From CAVUWL01 sp963787415 (GTDB lineage: Bacteria; Actinomycetota; Thermoleophilia; Solirubrobacterales; 70-9), in the NCBI GenBank assembly GCA_963787415.1, contig CAWBCO010000002.1:186001-250000 (forward strand): a stretch of 64,000 nt of DNA. Reading direction: 5' to 3'. Of the stretch, positions 35,458-44,983 are shown one piece after another. Position 1 is the first letter of the stretch. The number at the start of each line of letters is the position of its first letter. The notes beneath the pieces are model-generated. The model had not been told where the DNA came from and did not search any database. It saw only the letters and a list, made by a program, of their open reading frames with translations. The translations under genes were made by a program, and so were the position numbers.

Positions 35458-35798
35458 CTACTCGTTCTCGAGCTCGTCGAGCAAGGCCGCAACTCGCTCG
35501 CGGGCATCGGGAAGCTCGGAGGCGACGACCTCCCAGACAAGGTGGAGATAACGCCGAAGTAGTCGTGAATCAGCTTGTCGCGGATCCCGGCCATCTGTCG
35601 CCAAGGGAGGTCGGGCGCGTGCTCGCGCAAAGGCTCGGAGACGCGCTTGGAGGCCTCACCGAGAATCTCCATATTTCGCAGAACCGCATCCTGGGTCATC
35701 GGGTCGCCCAGGAAGGCGTCCCGACCTTCCTGGGTGTAGTTGAGGATCCGATCGATGGCGTCGCGGATGTGGAGCAGGTAGACCTGCTCGTCCTTCAA
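35458..35798 (-). CDS. hepT: HepT-like RNase toxin (DUF86), one frameshift
   Basis: HEPN-fold ribonuclease toxin. The HEPN RxxxxH motif is present in GIRDKLIHDYFGV, with earlier helices YLLHIRDAIDRILNYTQEGR and TQDAVLRNMEILGEASKRVS. After HDYFGV the frame slips near 35540 and continues VWEVVASELPDARERVAALL DELENE. The ATG overlaps the mntA stop by four bases. HepT is held inactive by the partner nucleotidyltransferase, which in studied systems AMPylates a tyrosine next to the RxxxxH histidine (HDY here). Confidence 0.85.
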
Positions 35799-36097
35799 AG
35801 TGGCGCCGCCTCGGCGAGGATTTGCTCGCGCAGGTAGGGGGAAAGACCGCCCTCGCTGACCACGTCCACCGGGACGCCAAGCGCGTCTTCGAGCTCCTGG
35901 GAGAGGGCGATCAGGTCGAGCAGATTGCGGTCTGCCCCCATCTCGACCAAGAGGTCGAGGTCGTGGGCGCCCGCCTCTTCGCGCCCAGCCGAGCCGAAAA
36001 CCCGGACGTTGCCAGCGCCGTGGGCGGTGGCAATGCGCGAGATCTCCTCGCGGGACTCGCGACGGAGAACGGTGGCACTGCTTACTCGCTGAGTCAT
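35795..36097 (-). CDS. mntA: MntA-like minimal nucleotidyltransferase antitoxin
   Basis: 100-residue minimal nucleotidyltransferase. The GSxxRxxxxxxxDxD motif is VRVFGSAGREEAGAHDLDLL (Gly-Ser, two Asp), with the third acidic residue in GVPVDVVSEGGL. It partners the HepT toxin encoded immediately downstream and neutralises it by nucleotide transfer. Intact. Confidence 0.9.
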   Translation of the reverse strand: MTQRVSSATVLRRESREEISRIATAHGAGNVRVFGSAGREEAGAHDLDLLVEMGADRNLLDLIALSQELEDALGVPVDVVSEGGLSPYLREQILAEAAPL

Positions 36098-36152
36098 ATG
36101 GCGCTCAATGGTACGAAGTCCGTCGGCAGCGTCGAACGAGCCGCCTTGGCGA

Positions 36153-36187
36153 GCATGCTGGTCATCGCCTAGCCGCGACCAGCATGC
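36153..36187. terminator. Perfect inverted repeat (11-bp stem)
   Basis: GCATGCTGGTC and its reverse complement GACCAGCATGC enclose a 13-base loop. It sits just upstream of mntA (minus strand) and downstream of the antitoxin-like gene, so it could be a transcription terminator without a T-run or an operator for the toxin-antitoxin operon. Confidence 0.5.
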
Positions 36188-36250
36188 GCAAACAGGCGGG
36201 GTTTGAGCGGCCGGCTCGAGGCAGGTAGCAGATTCGCCGCTGAGCGTCGC

Positions 36251-36478
36251 TCACTTATCTAAGCCGAACTCGCGCTTGATCTCTTCATGGGAGATGGTCG
36301 AAACGCCCGCCGCCAGTTCATCGCGTGCCTCTTGGACCGCCGCCGCCTCCTCGGCCGAGATCTCCTCGTCCTCCAGGGAGACGTCCCGCAATGCGACCAC
36401 GGGATCGAGCTGGCCCAGCGCCTCCAGCGCAGCTGGCACCTGCTCCTCGGGCAGCTCCCTGAAAACTTGCTCGGCCAT
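36251..36478 (-). CDS. Orphan RelB-like antitoxin
   Basis: 75 residues from the internal ATG: MAEQVFRELPEEQVPAALEA, then a long acidic helix DVSLEDEEISAEEAAAVQEA, and the antitoxin-typical end ISHEEIKREFGL. No toxin gene follows. Longer starts add unrelated residues. The assignment rests on the C-terminal motif. Confidence 0.5.
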   Translation of the reverse strand: MAEQVFRELPEEQVPAALEALGQLDPVVALRDVSLEDEEISAEEAAAVQEARDELAAGVSTISHEEIKREFGLDK

Positions 36479-36565
36479 CTCACGGGTTGTGACGCCCCAA
36501 AGCGTAGCGCCAGCTCGCACCTCTTCCACCACGCCCTGGGCCGCCTGGTCAGGGCGCTGCGCCAA

Positions 36566-36913
36566 GCGGTTGACGAGGTATCTCTTCGCACCGGGGCGAA
36601 ACCCCCACGCTGAGCGCGAGCATCGGCTACGGTCGGGGAGGTGATCTACGACTTCCGCTACCGCAAGGCGGATGGCAAGTGGAAAGCACGGGGTACCACA
36701 AGGGGCCGCCCCGGAATGTCACTTTCGCCGCGTTGCCGGCAGGCATCTACCTCGATCTCTGCGTGAGGCGAGCGACGGCGCGCAAAACGCCCGGTGCTCG
36801 GCGTGCCACGCGCACGGTGGCGCGATCAGCCATCGTCATGTGCTCAAGCGGTGGGCCGGGCGGTGCGTCGCTCTCCGACACAGCAAATCGCGCCCAGCGG
36901 CCCGAAACGCCCT
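36566..36913. other. Intergenic, no gene supported
   Basis: A plus-strand stretch reading KGPPRNVTFAALPAGIYLDL is reminiscent of a fibronectin-like strand, but frame and ends are unconvincing. Confidence 0.4.
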
Positions 36914-37123
36914 TTAGTTCTCGTGCTCTCCCCGCTCGGCGAAGCGCAGCCCCGAGCCGACCAGGAGATCCTTGACGGCCTCCGAGACGAGGATCTCCCC
37001 CGGAGCGGCCAGGGCGGGAACGCGCGCTCCGATATGTACCGCCAGGCGATCGAGGTCAGCGCCGATCGCCTCGCATTGGCCGGTGTGAACCCCCGCGCGC
37101 AGCGTGCGGATTGCGGCGATCAA
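36914..37123 (-). pseudogene. C-terminal fragment of a class III adenylate cyclase
   Basis: Matches the end of the two neighbouring cyclase fusions: TLRAGVHTGQCEAIGADLDR, LAVHIGARVPALAAPGEILV, SEAVKDLLVGSGLRFAERGE, ending before the usual KGVPxxW. The rest of the gene is missing; a third, dead paralogue in tandem. Confidence 0.75.
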
Positions 37124-37203
37124 GCGTCCTGCCAGCTACGCACGCGGGCGCGGTGAAACGATCGAGTGGCTCCCCAGTCCCGGTCGGCGTCCTTGCGCAA
37201 GCC

Positions 37204-38525
37204 TCAGGTCACGGCCAGCAGCTCCCACTCCTCGGGCACGCCCTTGAGGCTGTGGACTCCGCGACTGTCAAACTCATACCCCGAACCTGCCACCAGGTCC
37301 TTCACGGTTCGGGAGGCGAGCAGCTCCCCGGAGCCGGCGAGCGCCGCGACTCTCGCGGCGATGTGGACCCCGATCCCAGCGACGTCATCGCCCCTGAGCT
37401 CGACTTCACCGGTGTGCACTCCGGCGCGAATCGCGATCCCGACCTCTGCTAGCGAGGAGCGCAGCACGGTGGCGCACTGCAGCCCGCGAGCGGGGGCGTC
37501 GAAGGTCGCCAGGACGCCGTCCCCGGTCCCCTTCACCAAGCGCCCCCCGCACTCGGCGACGGTGCCCTCGGAGATCGCGTCGTGGCGGTCGAGCAGCTGT
37601 CTCCAGGCGCTGTCTCCAACTGCCGCGGCCCGTCTGGTCGAATCGACGATGTCGGTGAAGAGAACGGTTGCGAGCACCCTCTCGGTCGGCTTGGTCGGCG
37701 AGTGATGGCCGGTGAGGAACTCCTCCGTAAGTGCCAGGACCGTCTCGGAGTCACCCCACTGGGGTGCGTGGGCATCGCCCTCGAGCTCGACCATCCGGGC
37801 GCCGGGGATGTTCTCGGCGAGGTAGCGGCCGCTCTCCACAGGAACCATCCGATCACCGCTGCGGTGTAAGACGAGCGTCGGGCATTGGATCGAGCTTAAG
37901 ATCGGGCGAAGATCCATCTCGCGGATCCAGCCCCAGCTGGCGAGCAGCTCTCTCGGGGTCATGGTCTGGCGCTCATAGCGGTTGACCCAACGCAGGAAGT
38001 CTGAGTCGCCGACTTTGCTCGGCGCCATCACTGGAACGGTGAAGGTCTCGGCGGTGCCCCAGCACTCCGCCCAGCGCGGCATGACCAGATCACCGATGGC
38101 CGCATCCATATGAGCGAAGGTGCAGTAGAGGGCGAGATGGCTGACCCGCTCGGGGTAGGTGGCGGCGAACATCGCGGCGGTCGAGCCACCCTCGGAGATC
38201 CCGCCCAGGGCGATCCGATCGACGCCGACCGCATCGAGCACGGCAGTGAGATCGCCGAGGCGGTCATCGAGGGTAGGGACTCCCGAGTCGCGATCTGACA
38301 TCCCCTGGCCGCGCTTGTCGTAGTGGATCACCCGTCCAAACGAGGCAAGCCCTCTGAGCCACCGCCGCGACTCGGGGTCCTCCCAAATCAGCTCGATGTT
38401 GGAGACGATCCCCGGTAGGCCGACCAGGGTCAGCTCGCCTTCGCCGAAGACCTGGTAGGCGATGTGGACGTTGCCGTTACGCGCATAGCGCGTCTCGGGC
38501 ACCTGCGTCGATGGGACCGGCCCCA
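37204..38525 (-). CDS. Alpha/beta hydrolase-adenylate cyclase fusion (copy 1)
   Basis: About 440 residues. Residues 1-270 are an alpha/beta hydrolase (MGPVPSTQVPETRYARNGNV, RVIHYDKRGQGMSDRDSG, nucleophile GGISEGGSTAA, acid and His regions LVLHRSGDRMVP and EGDAHAPQWGD). Residues 280-440 are a class III nucleotidyl cyclase with both metal Asp positions (VLATVLFTDIVDSTRRAAAV; GRLVKGTGDGVLATFD), and HIAARVAAL in place of the usual NxxAR. Such fusions are common in actinobacteria; the hydrolase may sense a ligand that sets cAMP output. The start at 38525 drops an Arg-rich lead. Confidence 0.85.
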
Positions 38526-38814
38526 TAGCCACCCGCGAAACATACGCGTCCTGGGGTTGTGTGGGCGGGGGCCTTCGGCTCGAGCCCTGTCTGAAATGTC
38601 TACGATAGGACCGGTTGGGAAGCTGACCGACGCAAGCCTGCGGGCTCGTGAGCGGCTGGGAGCCGAAGTGCGGCAGGCAGACCTCGCCAGGACAGCGGCT
38701 GGCGCCGCCTCGCCTTTTTGCTGCGCAGAAACGTGCCGTGCTCGAACCACGCGCTCTGGATTCCTTCCGGGCCGTCCCTCGGAAGGGTCGGCTCCCCAGC
38801 CACGGCATTGGAGC

Positions 38815-40269
38815 TCAAACTCGCCGGGTGAGGCGGGTTGCGGCGCGAATGGCGCCCGGGAAGTTGCGCGCGACACGTTCGAGCATGCGATCTCCCGGCC
38901 GAGGTGGCAGCGGCGCTGGCGGTAGTGCTGCTGGCATCGCCTCGTGGGTAACTGCCATCAGGCGCCACTGACCGGGAACCCCCTTTAACTGATGGGTACC
39001 CCGCTCGGTGAAGCAAAGTCCCGAGCCGATAACGAGCTCAGCAACGGTCGAGGAGACGAGTACCTCCCCCGGGCTAGCCGCGGCACTAATTCGGGCACCG
39101 ATGTGGACCGCGACACCACCCAGGTCATCGCCCATTACCTCGCACTCGCCCGTATGGACGCCGGCCCTCGTCGGTAGGTCCAGTGAGGCGAGCGTGTCGC
39201 ATAGCTCCACAGCGCAACGAACCGCGCTTGCGGGGCTGTCGAATCTCGCCAGGCTGCCGTCTCCCAGCAGCTTGATCAGCCGGCCGCCAAAGCCATCGAC
39301 GCTTTCTCCAACAGCGGCGTTGTGGCGCTCAAGCAGCGGCCGCCACTTGGCGTCGCCGAGCTCGGCAGCACGGCGAGTCGAGTCGACTATGTCTGAGAAG
39401 AGCACGGTCGCGAGGGTCCGCTCGACCGGTGCGCTCCGCTGTCCGCCGGTGATGAAACGCTCGATCTCCTCGGCGATCGTGCCTTGGTCACCGAACCAGA
39501 ATGCGTGGTCGCAGCCGGGCAGCTCAACGAAGCGGGCGTTCGGAATCAACTCTCCGAGCACCCGACCGGCCTCGATTGGCATCGAGTCGCCCTCGCGGTG
39601 AAGAACGAGCGCCGGTACGCGGATGCTCGGCAGGACGCTGCGTACGTCGATGCGTTCCACAGCCTCGATAACCGCCGCGACCATCCCCGGACTCGCCGCC
39701 GCTCGCTCGAAGCCGCCGGCAATTCGCCGCTGAAAGCGACTCGCAGCGCTGGGCGCAAAGAGGTCGATCGTCCTTCCGGTCCCCCAGTGCGCCACGACGT
39801 CGTCGAGTTTGTCTCGTGCCACCTGCCAGCGCTCGACCAATCTGGGATCGCTGTTATCCCTTGGTCCGTTCGCGAATGAGCCATAGAGGATCAGCGACAC
39901 GACTCGATCCGGGGCGCTCGCCGCAAGCAGCGCGCAGGCTGGTCCGCCCTCAGAGAAGCCCATCACGACCGCTCGCTCGCTGTTCGCGGCGTCAAGCACG
40001 AAACGGATGTCCTCCATCCGCTCCTCGAGCGAGGGAACGTGGGGGATCGGGTCCGAGCAGCCTGTGCCGGGCTTGTCGTAGGCGATCACGCGCGCGATAG
40101 AGCCCAGCCGGGTGAAGAACCGCGTGTATCCGGGATCGGCCCACAGCAGATCGAGATGCGAGATAAAGCCGGGCGCGTAGAGCAGATCGACCGGGCCCGA
40201 GCCCCAGACCTGGTAGGCAATGCTGACCCCGTCCGGCCGTACCGTGTAGCGGGTTTCCGGCTGTTGCAC
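38815..40269 (-). CDS. Alpha/beta hydrolase-adenylate cyclase fusion (copy 2)
   Basis: 484 residues, intact. Hydrolase domain: TRYTVRPDGVSIAYQVWGSG, RVIAYDKPGTGCSDPI, nucleophile VMGFSEGGPACALL, LVLHREGDSMPIEAG, and PGCDHAFWFGDQ. Cyclase domain: TLATVLFSDIVDSTRRAAEL, GGRLIKLLGDGSLARFDSPA, RAGVHTGECEVMGDDLGGVA. A 40-residue Pro/Arg-rich tail follows the usual KGVPGQWRLMAV end. About 45 percent alike to copy 1 by eye and arranged head to tail, indicating tandem duplication. Confidence 0.85.
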   Translation of the reverse strand: MQQPETRYTVRPDGVSIAYQVWGSGPVDLLYAPGFISHLDLLWADPGYTRFFTRLGSIARVIAYDKPGTGCSDPIPHVPSLEERMEDIRFVLDAANSERAVVMGFSEGGPACALLAASAPDRVVSLILYGSFANGPRDNSDPRLVERWQVARDKLDDVVAHWGTGRTIDLFAPSAASRFQRRIAGGFERAAASPGMVAAVIEAVERIDVRSVLPSIRVPALVLHREGDSMPIEAGRVLGELIPNARFVELPGCDHAFWFGDQGTIAEEIERFITGGQRSAPVERTLATVLFSDIVDSTRRAAELGDAKWRPLLERHNAAVGESVDGFGGRLIKLLGDGSLARFDSPASAVRCAVELCDTLASLDLPTRAGVHTGECEVMGDDLGGVAVHIGARISAAASPGEVLVSSTVAELVIGSGLCFTERGTHQLKGVPGQWRLMAVTHEAMPAALPPAPLPPRPGDRMLERVARNFPGAIRAATRLTRRV

Positions 40270-41180
40270 GGCTCCACATTACCCAGAGCTGCCGCCTCCG
40301 CGTAAAGGGAGGCCGAGACGTCTCGATGCGGTCATTCGGGGGGTGGTCGCAGAACGAGTCGAGCCGGAAACGCACCAGAGTCAGTGGGCTGCGGAACGCT
40401 CCGAGATGGACACCTTGCCTAGATTCGACGGCGGGAGACAGCCGGATGCCGGATCGCTGATATTTGCGGCATCCCAGGGAAATCCTGATGGTGGATCAGC
40501 TAAACGGGATTGCGGCAGGTGGGAGTGGCGCAGTTGCTTGGCAATCCACGGAGCTCCGGCGTTCAAACTGCCCGCGGCGGTGTGGGTACTGTCCTCGACA
40601 TCGGGTGCAGCGCGGAGGTTTTGAGATCTTGGGCCTGGAGGAACTCGCCGAGGCCTGCAGGTAGAGGAGGCCGAGGTACTACACCGCAGCTTGGTAGTGG
40701 TGGTTGGGCAGGGCGTGGCAATCACATAACAACAGGTGGAGACAACTCGTAAGGCCGCTGACGCCAAAGGCTTGAGCGAGCTGCAGAACAAGCATTATTC
40801 CGTGCTCTATCGTTTCGCTTGTTCAAAGGCGTTGAACAGGCGAGATCGCCTAGCCCGAGAACGCAGGAGGCCACGCAGACGCGCGTGGCCTCACTCGGTT
40901 TGATGGCCGCTACCCTCCCCGCCCTGCGGGACACGATCGGCTTGTGTCCCGAAAGTAAGCAGGCGCGTGCGCCCGCTTTCGTCCGTCTCAAATTCTGAGA
41001 CGGGCTTGAACTCCTCAGCCGCGATCGCCCCGCTGCGAGGCCGCTCGCGCTCGTCGTGTGCCTCAAAGTCAAGCGGCGAAATATGACCATGAGCGATCAG
41101 AGTCGTGGCTTGACAAACCAGGAGGCATTGGCGAGTCTAGGCGTTGAGATGCAGGCCGAGAAGGACCACGGAATACCGAG
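40270..41180. other. Long intergenic region
   Basis: No protein is supported in 0.9 kb. It contains an 85-bp stretch near 40.53-40.61 kb similar to one near 45.05-45.13 kb, and a perfect 10-bp hairpin at 40867-40892. Confidence 0.5.
40867..40892. terminator. Perfect 10-bp hairpin
   Basis: GAGGCCACGC, six-base loop, GCGTGGCCTC. Strong stem without a clear T-run; a candidate intrinsic terminator in this GC-rich genome. Direction cannot be decided. Confidence 0.5.
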
Positions 41181-41804
41181 ATGAGCCGGGGCAAGCGGTT
41201 CCTCGCGTCGATCGCCTCCGTATCGCTGCTGGCCCTCAGTGCCACTGGGGGGCAGGCCATGGCCGGGAACAATGTTCCGGCAGGCACCTACAAGGGGAGC
41301 GTGGCGGTAGATGTGGTGGCAATCAATGGCGAACTGGGGAAAGGGATCGGCTCGACCGCGCTATCACTCAGGGTCGCCCACAGCGTGGTGTCGGGGATGC
41401 GGATCGGTCCCACGCCCGAGGAATGTGGAGGGCTGAAGCTGAAGACACCCCCGCTGTCAGGTTTCCCAGCGGTGAACCTCAAGAAGCAGAAGCTCTTCAA
41501 CCCATCGGACGCCCTGCTCAGCGTGTCATTTACGCAGTCGCCGTTGAACGCGAGCGCTTCGAACCCCTGGGTGCTGTTTGGTGTGCCCCTCGAGCAAGCA
41601 GGCGCGGCGACGGTCGGCTTGTCAGGAAATTTCATTGCTGGGCACTTCGAAAGCACCCCCGGTGGCTTTGAAGTGTTTGTCGAAACCAACAGCAAAGGCG
41701 AACTCGGGCCTCCCGGACCTGACGGCCTCTCCAACACCTGCAAGGTGCAGGCACAGGGATTCGACCTCAAGCGTGTCGGAGTCCACAAGAAGAGGCACCA
41801 CTAG
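41181..41804 (+). CDS. Secreted protein of unknown function (207 aa)
   Basis: A clear signal peptide (FLASIASVSLLALSATGGQA, cleavage likely after MA). The mature part is beta-rich (GTYKGSVAVDVVAINGELGK, ALSLRVAHSVVSGMRIG) with two cysteines (EECGG and SNTCKV) and a basic tail (VGVHKKRHH). Intact. I know of no function. The basic tail recalls other exported proteins in this window. Confidence 0.7.
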   Translation: MSRGKRFLASIASVSLLALSATGGQAMAGNNVPAGTYKGSVAVDVVAINGELGKGIGSTALSLRVAHSVVSGMRIGPTPEECGGLKLKTPPLSGFPAVNLKKQKLFNPSDALLSVSFTQSPLNASASNPWVLFGVPLEQAGAATVGLSGNFIAGHFESTPGGFEVFVETNSKGELGPPGPDGLSNTCKVQAQGFDLKRVGVHKKRHH

Positions 41805-42070
41805 CATCATTGGGCTATCGCCCACCCGACGCCGGATCGGGGATTCAGGGCCGCCCTATCTCTGCCCGATCGACCGGACCTAGGTCCTTTGCGGCTCATC
41901 TAGGCCCGTTTCGGGGACAGGATCACGCTCTGTCCCCGATAGGAAGGCTTCGCGGCAACAGCGGAGGGGGTGCCAGCGGACTTGACAAGTACCAGCGCCG
42001 CGTCCGCTGGGTTTTTTGCGCTGATCCCTTGCGGCTTGAGCCTTCCGATCACGATCGCCTGGTGAAACAG

Positions 42071-42361
42071 CTAGGCAGTGGGCTCCGCACCCTCGGCGCC
42101 GGCGAAGAGCTTGCCGGCGCGGATCCGCTCGGCCATATCCTTGGACTCCTCGCGATACACACGGCCATCCTCAAACTCGATGATCGGATACTTGCGCTGA
42201 CCCGAAAGCCGCTCAGCTTTCTCGCGCTTACTCGAGCGCAGCGGACCCTTAACCAGCTCGTAGTCGATGCTTTGGTCGTCGAGCGCCTTCTGCACTTTCC
42301 AGCAGGGATGAACACCGATCTTCAACCACTCGTTGGGGCAGGTGTAAAGCTTGATCGCCAA
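42071..42361 (-). CDS. Glutathione S-transferase N-terminal / glutaredoxin-like protein
   Basis: A thioredoxin-fold protein of about 96 residues: LAIKLYTCPNEWLKIGVHPC, WKVQKALDDQSIDYELVKGP, LSGQRKYPIIEFEDGRVYRE, ESKDMAERIRAGKLF. It keeps the cis-Pro strand (YPIIEFEDG) and the ES recognition pair of GST N-domains; two cysteines (C8 and C20) sit where a redox pair could be, spaced unlike CxxC. Such stand-alone GST-N proteins are common in actinobacteria. TTG start is a guess. Confidence 0.65.
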   Translation of the reverse strand: MAIKLYTCPNEWLKIGVHPCWKVQKALDDQSIDYELVKGPLRSSKREKAERLSGQRKYPIIEFEDGRVYREESKDMAERIRAGKLFAGAEGAEPTA

Positions 42362-42445
42362 GACACGAGGATAGCTCGAAGGCGGTGCCTCGACAACCGG
42401 GCGAGTAGTTGCTTGGCCCGTGTAGGTGGCCTCAACTTCTTGCAC

Positions 42446-42928
42446 GGCGGGTAGGCTTCACCGTGTTGGCGGCAGGAGTAGACGACCTGGCGCTGCTGTT
42501 AGTGGGCCTCGTCTATCTATCCGGGAATGCCAAGGCTCGGGGTTCTTGGGACCGGTTCGCGCCGACACCTCGCCACGAATCGGCCTCGGCGTCGTCTGTG
42601 TGGCGCCGGCATGATTTCCATGCTCGAAGGGGGCATCGCTGCACGCTGGCAGTCGCACCCGTTGGCGGGGTTGGTGGGATAGCGCCGACAGAAGCAGGGC
42701 AGTGGCCCCGCAGTCAAAACCAGTAACCCCCGCCTCCCGCCTCGTGGCGCAGGTTGCGCCGTCGGTGGCATCCGGGCTTGGGCTGAGAATTCTGGCCGCA
42801 GGGCCAGCACCTGTTGACTGTACTCCTATTACGGGCGTTTGTGACGCAGACCTCAAAGCCCGCTCGAACTCCTCCTCGATCAGGCCACCAGCCGTAACTC
42901 AGGTAAAGCCAGTGATTAAGCTTCAGCC
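42446..42928. other. Intergenic, no gene supported
   Basis: About 0.5 kb with only low-quality open frames. No repeats or hairpins stand out. Confidence 0.5.
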
Positions 42929-43180
42929 ATGGCAGACACCGACCTCACCGACGATGAGAGAAGAGTCCTCGAAGCGCTGAGTTTGCGATCAGGCGCACCG
43001 CGGACGGACAAGACGGTCCTCAGCATCGCCAAGAAGTCAAAGCTAACGACTAAGGAAGTGGACCGCGATCTTCAGCGGCTTGAGGCAGTGGAGTACGTCC
43101 AGCGCGCCGAGGATACGAAGGTTGGCGAGTACTGGAAGCTGTGTGTCGCCGGGTCAGAGGCGCTCGAGGCCCAGTCGTAG
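42929..43180 (+). CDS. Small winged-helix DNA-binding protein
   Basis: 83 residues with a wHTH profile: LTDDERRVLEALSLRSGAPR, KTVLSIAKKSKLTTKEVDRD, LQRLEAVEYVQRAEDTKVGE. Helix-turn-helix at residues 28-55 and a short wing after it. Possibly a small regulator; the target is unknown. Stand-alone gene. Confidence 0.6.
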   Translation: MADTDLTDDERRVLEALSLRSGAPRTDKTVLSIAKKSKLTTKEVDRDLQRLEAVEYVQRAEDTKVGEYWKLCVAGSEALEAQS

Positions 43181-43448
43181 GTATTCCGATATGTGGGGGT
43201 CGCCGACGGCTGCCTTTCATCAGTTGGACGCAAGAGGCGTCGAGTCCTCTGCGTAGGCTGCGGCCAAGCAACTTGCAGCCAGCTCTCCTCGATCGGAGGA
43301 AGACGCCTGGGCAAGACCTGCGGCGCGCCCTGCCTGCCTAGACAAGAGCAGCACCGACCTTAGTGAGTGCAAGGAATTGCGCGCTGATTCACTGACCAGA
43401 CAGCGCCGGTTCGCCAGCGACGCGAGGACGCCGATCGGCGTGCCGCAA

Positions 43449-43655
43449 CTACGAGGTTTCCTGGACGTTCGCTGCGGCTGGGCCTTTGGGCCCTTCCTCG
43501 GTCTCATAGCTCACCTTGGCACCCTCCGTCAGGGACTTGAAGCCCTCGCCGGCGATCGAGCTGTGGTGGGCGAAGACGTCCTTAGAGCCGTCGTCGGGTG
43601 TGATGAACCCGTAGCCTTTGTCGTCGCTGAACCATTTGACAGTTCCAGTAGGCAT
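43449..43655 (-). CDS. Cold-shock protein (CspA family)
   Basis: 68-residue single cold-shock domain binding single-stranded RNA/DNA. Start MPTGTVKWFSDDKGYGFITP includes RNP1 (KGYGFI); RNP2 is VFAHHS. The ATG at 43655 is set by GGAGG nine bases before it. Standard length and intact. Confidence 0.95.
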   Translation of the reverse strand: MPTGTVKWFSDDKGYGFITPDDGSKDVFAHHSSIAGEGFKSLTEGAKVSYETEEGPKGPAAANVQETS

Positions 43656-43841
43656 GCATTGCCTCCACTTGATGTGCTGCGAACGCGGAGGATGCGGTGA
43701 AGCAACGACGCGAGCGCTAGACACGACTTTGCCGGACATCAAGTCCGACCGAACGCCGGACCGTAGCAGCCGGCGATCTTCATCATGGGAGCGATCGGCA
43801 ATGGACTGGCGAAACACAGCCAACTCCAAAATCTGGCGCAC

Positions 43842-44681
43842 TCAGCTCGAGGAGCGGGAACGGTCGTCGATCTCAACCTCAGGCGGAGAGGGCACTGGCG
43901 GACCTTTGGGGGGTTTCGGCGGCTGGCGGCCGCCAAGGAAGGGTTTAAGCATGTCCATCGGCAGCGGGAAGACAACCGTGGTGTTCTGGTTGCTGCCGAT
44001 TTCCAGCAGGGTCTGTAGGTAGCGCAGCTGCAGTGAGGCGGGGTTGGTGCTGATGATGTCGGCGGCGTCGGTGAGCTTTTGCGCCGCCTGGTACTCGCCC
44101 TCGGAGTTGATGATCTTGGCCCGGCGCTCGCGCTCGGCCTCGGCCTGGCGAGCGATCGCGCGCTGCATCTGCTCGGGGATCTCGACGTCCTTGATCTCGA
44201 TCGCCGTAACCTTGACCCCCCAGGGCTCGGTCGATCCGTCGATTATCTTCTGCAGCTCCTCGTTGAGCCGCTCGCGCTCAGATAGCAGCTGGTCAAACTC
44301 CGCCTTGCCCAGCACCGAGCGCAGCGCGGTCTGGGAAATCTGGGAGGTGGCGAGGAGGTAGTTTTCGACCTCGACGATCGCTTTGCGGGGGTCGATGACG
44401 CGGAAGTAGGCGACCGCGTTAACCCTGGCAGGGACGTTGTCACGTGTGATCACCTCCTGCGGCGGGACGTTGAGGGTGACGGTGCGCAGGTCAACTTTGA
44501 CGATCCGGTCGATGAAGGGGATCAGCAGGATCAGGCCCGGGCCCTTCTGGGCGATCAGCCGGCCGAGGCGGAAGATGACGCCGCGTTCGTACTCGCGCAG
44601 GACGCGAACGGCGCTGCCGAGGAAGATGACGGCGAGGATCGCCACTACAATCGCGACCGTCAATGCGACCGCTGCTCCCAC
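43842..44681 (-). CDS. SPFH/stomatin-like (band 7) membrane protein
   Basis: 279 residues. One N-terminal transmembrane helix (VALTVAIVVAILAVIFLGSA), then the SPFH domain (REYERGVIFRLGRLIAQKGP, VPPQEVITRDNVPARVNAVA, GKAEFDQLLSERERLNEELQ), a coiled coil (AIARQAEAERERRAKIINSE), and a Pro-rich end. Stomatins form membrane-associated oligomeric rings. The GTG start overlaps the nfeD stop by one base, the usual nfeD-stomatin pairing. Confidence 0.9.
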   Translation of the reverse strand: MGAAVALTVAIVVAILAVIFLGSAVRVLREYERGVIFRLGRLIAQKGPGLILLIPFIDRIVKVDLRTVTLNVPPQEVITRDNVPARVNAVAYFRVIDPRKAIVEVENYLLATSQISQTALRSVLGKAEFDQLLSERERLNEELQKIIDGSTEPWGVKVTAIEIKDVEIPEQMQRAIARQAEAERERRAKIINSEGEYQAAQKLTDAADIISTNPASLQLRYLQTLLEIGSNQNTTVVFPLPMDMLKPFLGGRQPPKPPKGPPVPSPPEVEIDDRSRSSS

Positions 44682-44983
44682 TATGCAGGCGCTCCTTCCT
44701 CGTTTTCAACCGCCGGCAGGACGATCAGGGTCAGCCCGTTGACCGACTCGATCGTGACTCTATTCCCCACGGGAACCGGCGAGCCGCCCTCGGCGAGGCG
44801 AGCCCTCCAGATCGCCCCCTGCACGAAGACCTGACCCTCGGGATCCAGAAGGGAACGGACCTCGGCGCTGGCACCCTTCAGCTCCTCATAGCCGGTCCGC
44901 ACCGGTTGGCTCTGGGATGAGGCCAGCACTTTGTGGGAGGCGAACCAGAAAAAGGCACCGAGCACCCCCGGTGGAAAGGTCAT
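44681..44983 (-). CDS. nfeD: NfeD-like protein, short or truncated
   Basis: About 100 residues ending in the NfeD C-terminal OB-fold: GYEELKGASAEVRSLLDPEG, QVFVQGAIWRARLAEGGSPV, PVGNRVTIESVNGLTLIVLP. The start keeps only a partial hydrophobic segment (PGVLGAFFWFASHKVLAS). The preceding membrane helices of a normal NfeD are not found upstream, so this is a minimal form or has been truncated near 45.0 kb. Stomatin gene directly follows. Confidence 0.7.
   Translation of the reverse strand: MTFPPGVLGAFFWFASHKVLASSQSQPVRTGYEELKGASAEVRSLLDPEGQVFVQGAIWRARLAEGGSPVPVGNRVTIESVNGLTLIVLPAVENEEGAPA

Noticed and set aside
36640..36860. Possible fibronectin-like coding fragment
   Set aside because: Frame changes and no clear ends; similarity too weak.
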